A stretch of 6,772 nucleotides of DNA from Minisyncoccota bacterium (GTDB lineage: Bacteria; Patescibacteriota; Minisyncoccia; Phycocordibacterales; UBA2100), in the NCBI GenBank assembly GCA_018061585.1, contig JAGOTU010000048.1:1-6772 (forward strand). Direction: 5' to 3'. Below are positions 5,954 to 6,772 of this stretch, in pieces. The stretch's first letter is position 1. Every line of letters starts with the position of its first letter. Below the pieces are notes generated by a model. It searched no databases. It worked only from the letters and a program-made list of their open reading frames with translations, and was not told the DNA's origin. The translations under genes and the position numbers were made by a program.

Positions 5954-5962
5954 ACTATAGCA
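5954..5962 (-). promoter_or_regulatory. Extended -10 promoter (TGCTATAGT) of the MASE1 kinase gene
   Basis: On the minus strand TGC precedes TATAGT, an extended -10 match with no clear -35. It would give a leader of roughly 20 bases before the ATG at 5926. A second hexamer, TATAAC at 5931-5936, lies only four bases before the ATG and could drive a leaderless transcript instead. Confidence 0.45.
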
Positions 5963-5967
5963 GAAAC

Positions 5968-5984
5968 AGGGGCTGGAAACCCCT
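5968..5984 (-). terminator. Weak hairpin after the MsrB-like gene
   Basis: AGGGG/CCCCT arms of five bases around a seven-base loop lie just past the stop of the MsrB-like gene. No T-run follows on the minus strand, so termination would be weak and some read-through into the kinase gene is possible. Confidence 0.25.
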
Positions 5985-5990
5985 CCGGGA

Positions 5991-6752
5991 TCATTGTGTA
6001 CTTGTGGCCTCGTTCAGGGGTAGAGTGTCGTTCACTATCGGTGTTTCCGGCTCACGTTCCGTCGTTTGAACCGGAGCGCGTGGCGCAGGCTGCACAGCTT
6101 CTTCTGTGGCTCCAGTCGATTCGGAATCGAGTGTCGACGTTGCGACCATAAGCGTTGAAGATGCGGTGTCAGGTACCGTAGGTAATGGGATGCGTGTCAG
6201 ATACAAGTATGTGCCGCCCGCGCCGACCAAAAGCGAAATTATAGAGCCCGCGATGAGAGAGCCCGTGGTCCATCCGACGGTCGGCGCCGATACGGGGGAC
6301 TTTGGAGCTTCGGCAACGATCGGTCGCTGGTCGGTCTTTTTCTCAGGCGACGTCCTAGAAATCTCCGCGACCGCTGCAGTAACTGGAATTTCGCGTTTCT
6401 CGAAGAGGAGGCATACGGAATTGATCCGATAGTAGGGCACGTCCGCCGATATGACATAGCCGAGATGACAGCGACACTTTCTGCAGCGAAGCTCTACCTT
6501 GTCGTCCGGTCCCGCCTCTGACTTGAACTGCAGATCGCGCTCATTGATCGGCTTCTTGAACGACGGCCAACCTGTCTTTGAGTCGAATTTCTCGTCAGAC
6601 GTAAAGAGGGCGGTCTCACAAGCTGCGCATCGGTAAGTGCCCGGATCAAAATGATCCCAAAATTTGCCGAAATACGGCGGCTCGGTCACGCGATGCAGCA
6701 TGACACTTACTTGTGCCGGCGACAGTTTGTTCTTTATCTCGCCGTCTTTCAT
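5991..6752 (-). CDS. MsrB/SelR-like domain protein with membrane anchor, catalytic Cys absent
   Basis: A 253-aa protein. Residues ~8-120 align with MsrB (peptide-methionine (R)-S-oxide reductase): TEPPYFGKF (23-31), zinc pair Cys42/Cys45, KFDSKTGWPSF (55-65), second zinc pair Cys90/Cys93, and HLGYV (96-100). Canonical MsrB continues HLGHVF, a DGP loop, then RYCxNS with the catalytic Cys. Here the loop is about four residues shorter and the motif reads YYRINSVCLLF, so Arg109 stands where the catalytic Cys belongs. Asn111 and Ser112 are kept, and a Cys (114) appears further on. The second His of HLGH is Tyr99, and the resolving Cys of SGCGWPSF is Thr60. Residues ~130-160 are a Pro/Lys linker, 162-185 a single membrane helix, and 190-253 a Thr/Ser/Pro/Glu-rich tail. 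The likely topology is SelR domain inside and tail outside. MsrB activity is doubtful; the zinc fold may serve binding instead. The start is supported by the -10 hexamer just upstream. Confidence 0.88.
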   Translation of the reverse strand: MKDGEIKNKLSPAQVSVMLHRVTEPPYFGKFWDHFDPGTYRCAACETALFTSDEKFDSKTGWPSFKKPINERDLQFKSEAGPDDKVELRCRKCRCHLGYVISADVPYYRINSVCLLFEKREIPVTAAVAEISRTSPEKKTDQRPIVAEAPKSPVSAPTVGWTTGSLIAGSIISLLVGAGGTYLYLTRIPLPTVPDTASSTLMVATSTLDSESTGATEEAVQPAPRAPVQTTEREPETPIVNDTLPLNEATSTQ

Positions 6753-6759
6753 TGCGGCT

Positions 6760-6765
6760 AGTATA
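6760..6765 (-). promoter_or_regulatory. Putative -10 box (TATACT) of the MsrB-like gene
   Basis: TATACT on the minus strand lies seven bases before the ATG at 6752 and matches the -10 consensus at five of six positions. There is no Shine-Dalgarno sequence between them, so a leaderless or near-leaderless mRNA is likely. Any -35 would lie beyond the window edge. Confidence 0.45.
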
Positions 6766-6772
6766 CATCGAG

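Noticed and set aside
6106..6432. Plus-strand ORF of 108 aa opposite the MsrB-like gene
   Set aside because: It is a shadow of the low-complexity tail, membrane helix and linker of the minus-strand gene, with no recognisable domain or ribosome binding site.
1..6772. CRISPR arrays, tRNA or rRNA genes, transposases, toxin-antitoxin or phage-defence genes
   Set aside because: None were seen on reading both strands. The only repeats are the palindrome, the hexanucleotide run and the inverted repeat already listed.

Overview
The window looks like a piece of a bacterial chromosome with short intergenic gaps. Three things suggest a Candidate Phyla Radiation (Patescibacteria, perhaps Parcubacteria-type) genome: a very short stand-alone SWIB-domain protein, a low-complexity Tyr/Asn secreted protein, and several genes with a -10-like hexamer almost touching the ATG and no Shine-Dalgarno sequence. 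This assignment is an inference; no rRNA or other phylogenetic marker is present.

Layout. Bases 1-1686 (minus) hold most of a cytoplasmic PAS-GAF hybrid histidine kinase, cut by the left window edge at the start of its receiver domain. Bases 1758-2135 (minus) encode a VOC/glyoxalase-fold protein, and 2168-2404 (minus) a small PGPGW-type membrane protein. Bases 2405-2777 contain the divergent upstream regions and one doubtful small plus-strand ORF. Bases 2778-3290 (plus) encode a secreted Tyr-rich protein that carries a perfect 20-bp palindrome and an in-frame hexanucleotide repeat. Bases 3291-3567 are non-coding and hold a ~99-bp branched inverted-repeat structure followed by a good promoter. 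Bases 3568-3822 (plus) encode the SWIB protein. A probable bidirectional terminator separates it from the convergent 681-aa membrane hybrid histidine kinase (MASE1-HisKA-HATPase-REC, 3881-5926, minus). Bases 5991-6752 (minus) encode an MsrB/SelR-like domain on a membrane anchor; it has lost the catalytic cysteine.

How it fits together. The two hybrid kinases share HisKA signatures. One senses through a membrane domain and the other through soluble PAS/GAF domains. The complete kinase ends in a receiver with no DNA-binding output, so any response must pass through partners outside the window. No other operon logic is evident, since most genes seem to have their own promoter. I see no complete named defence, mobile or CRISPR system. 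The most unusual items are the branched inverted repeat, the palindrome inside the Tyr-rich gene, and the MsrB-like protein with a substituted active site.
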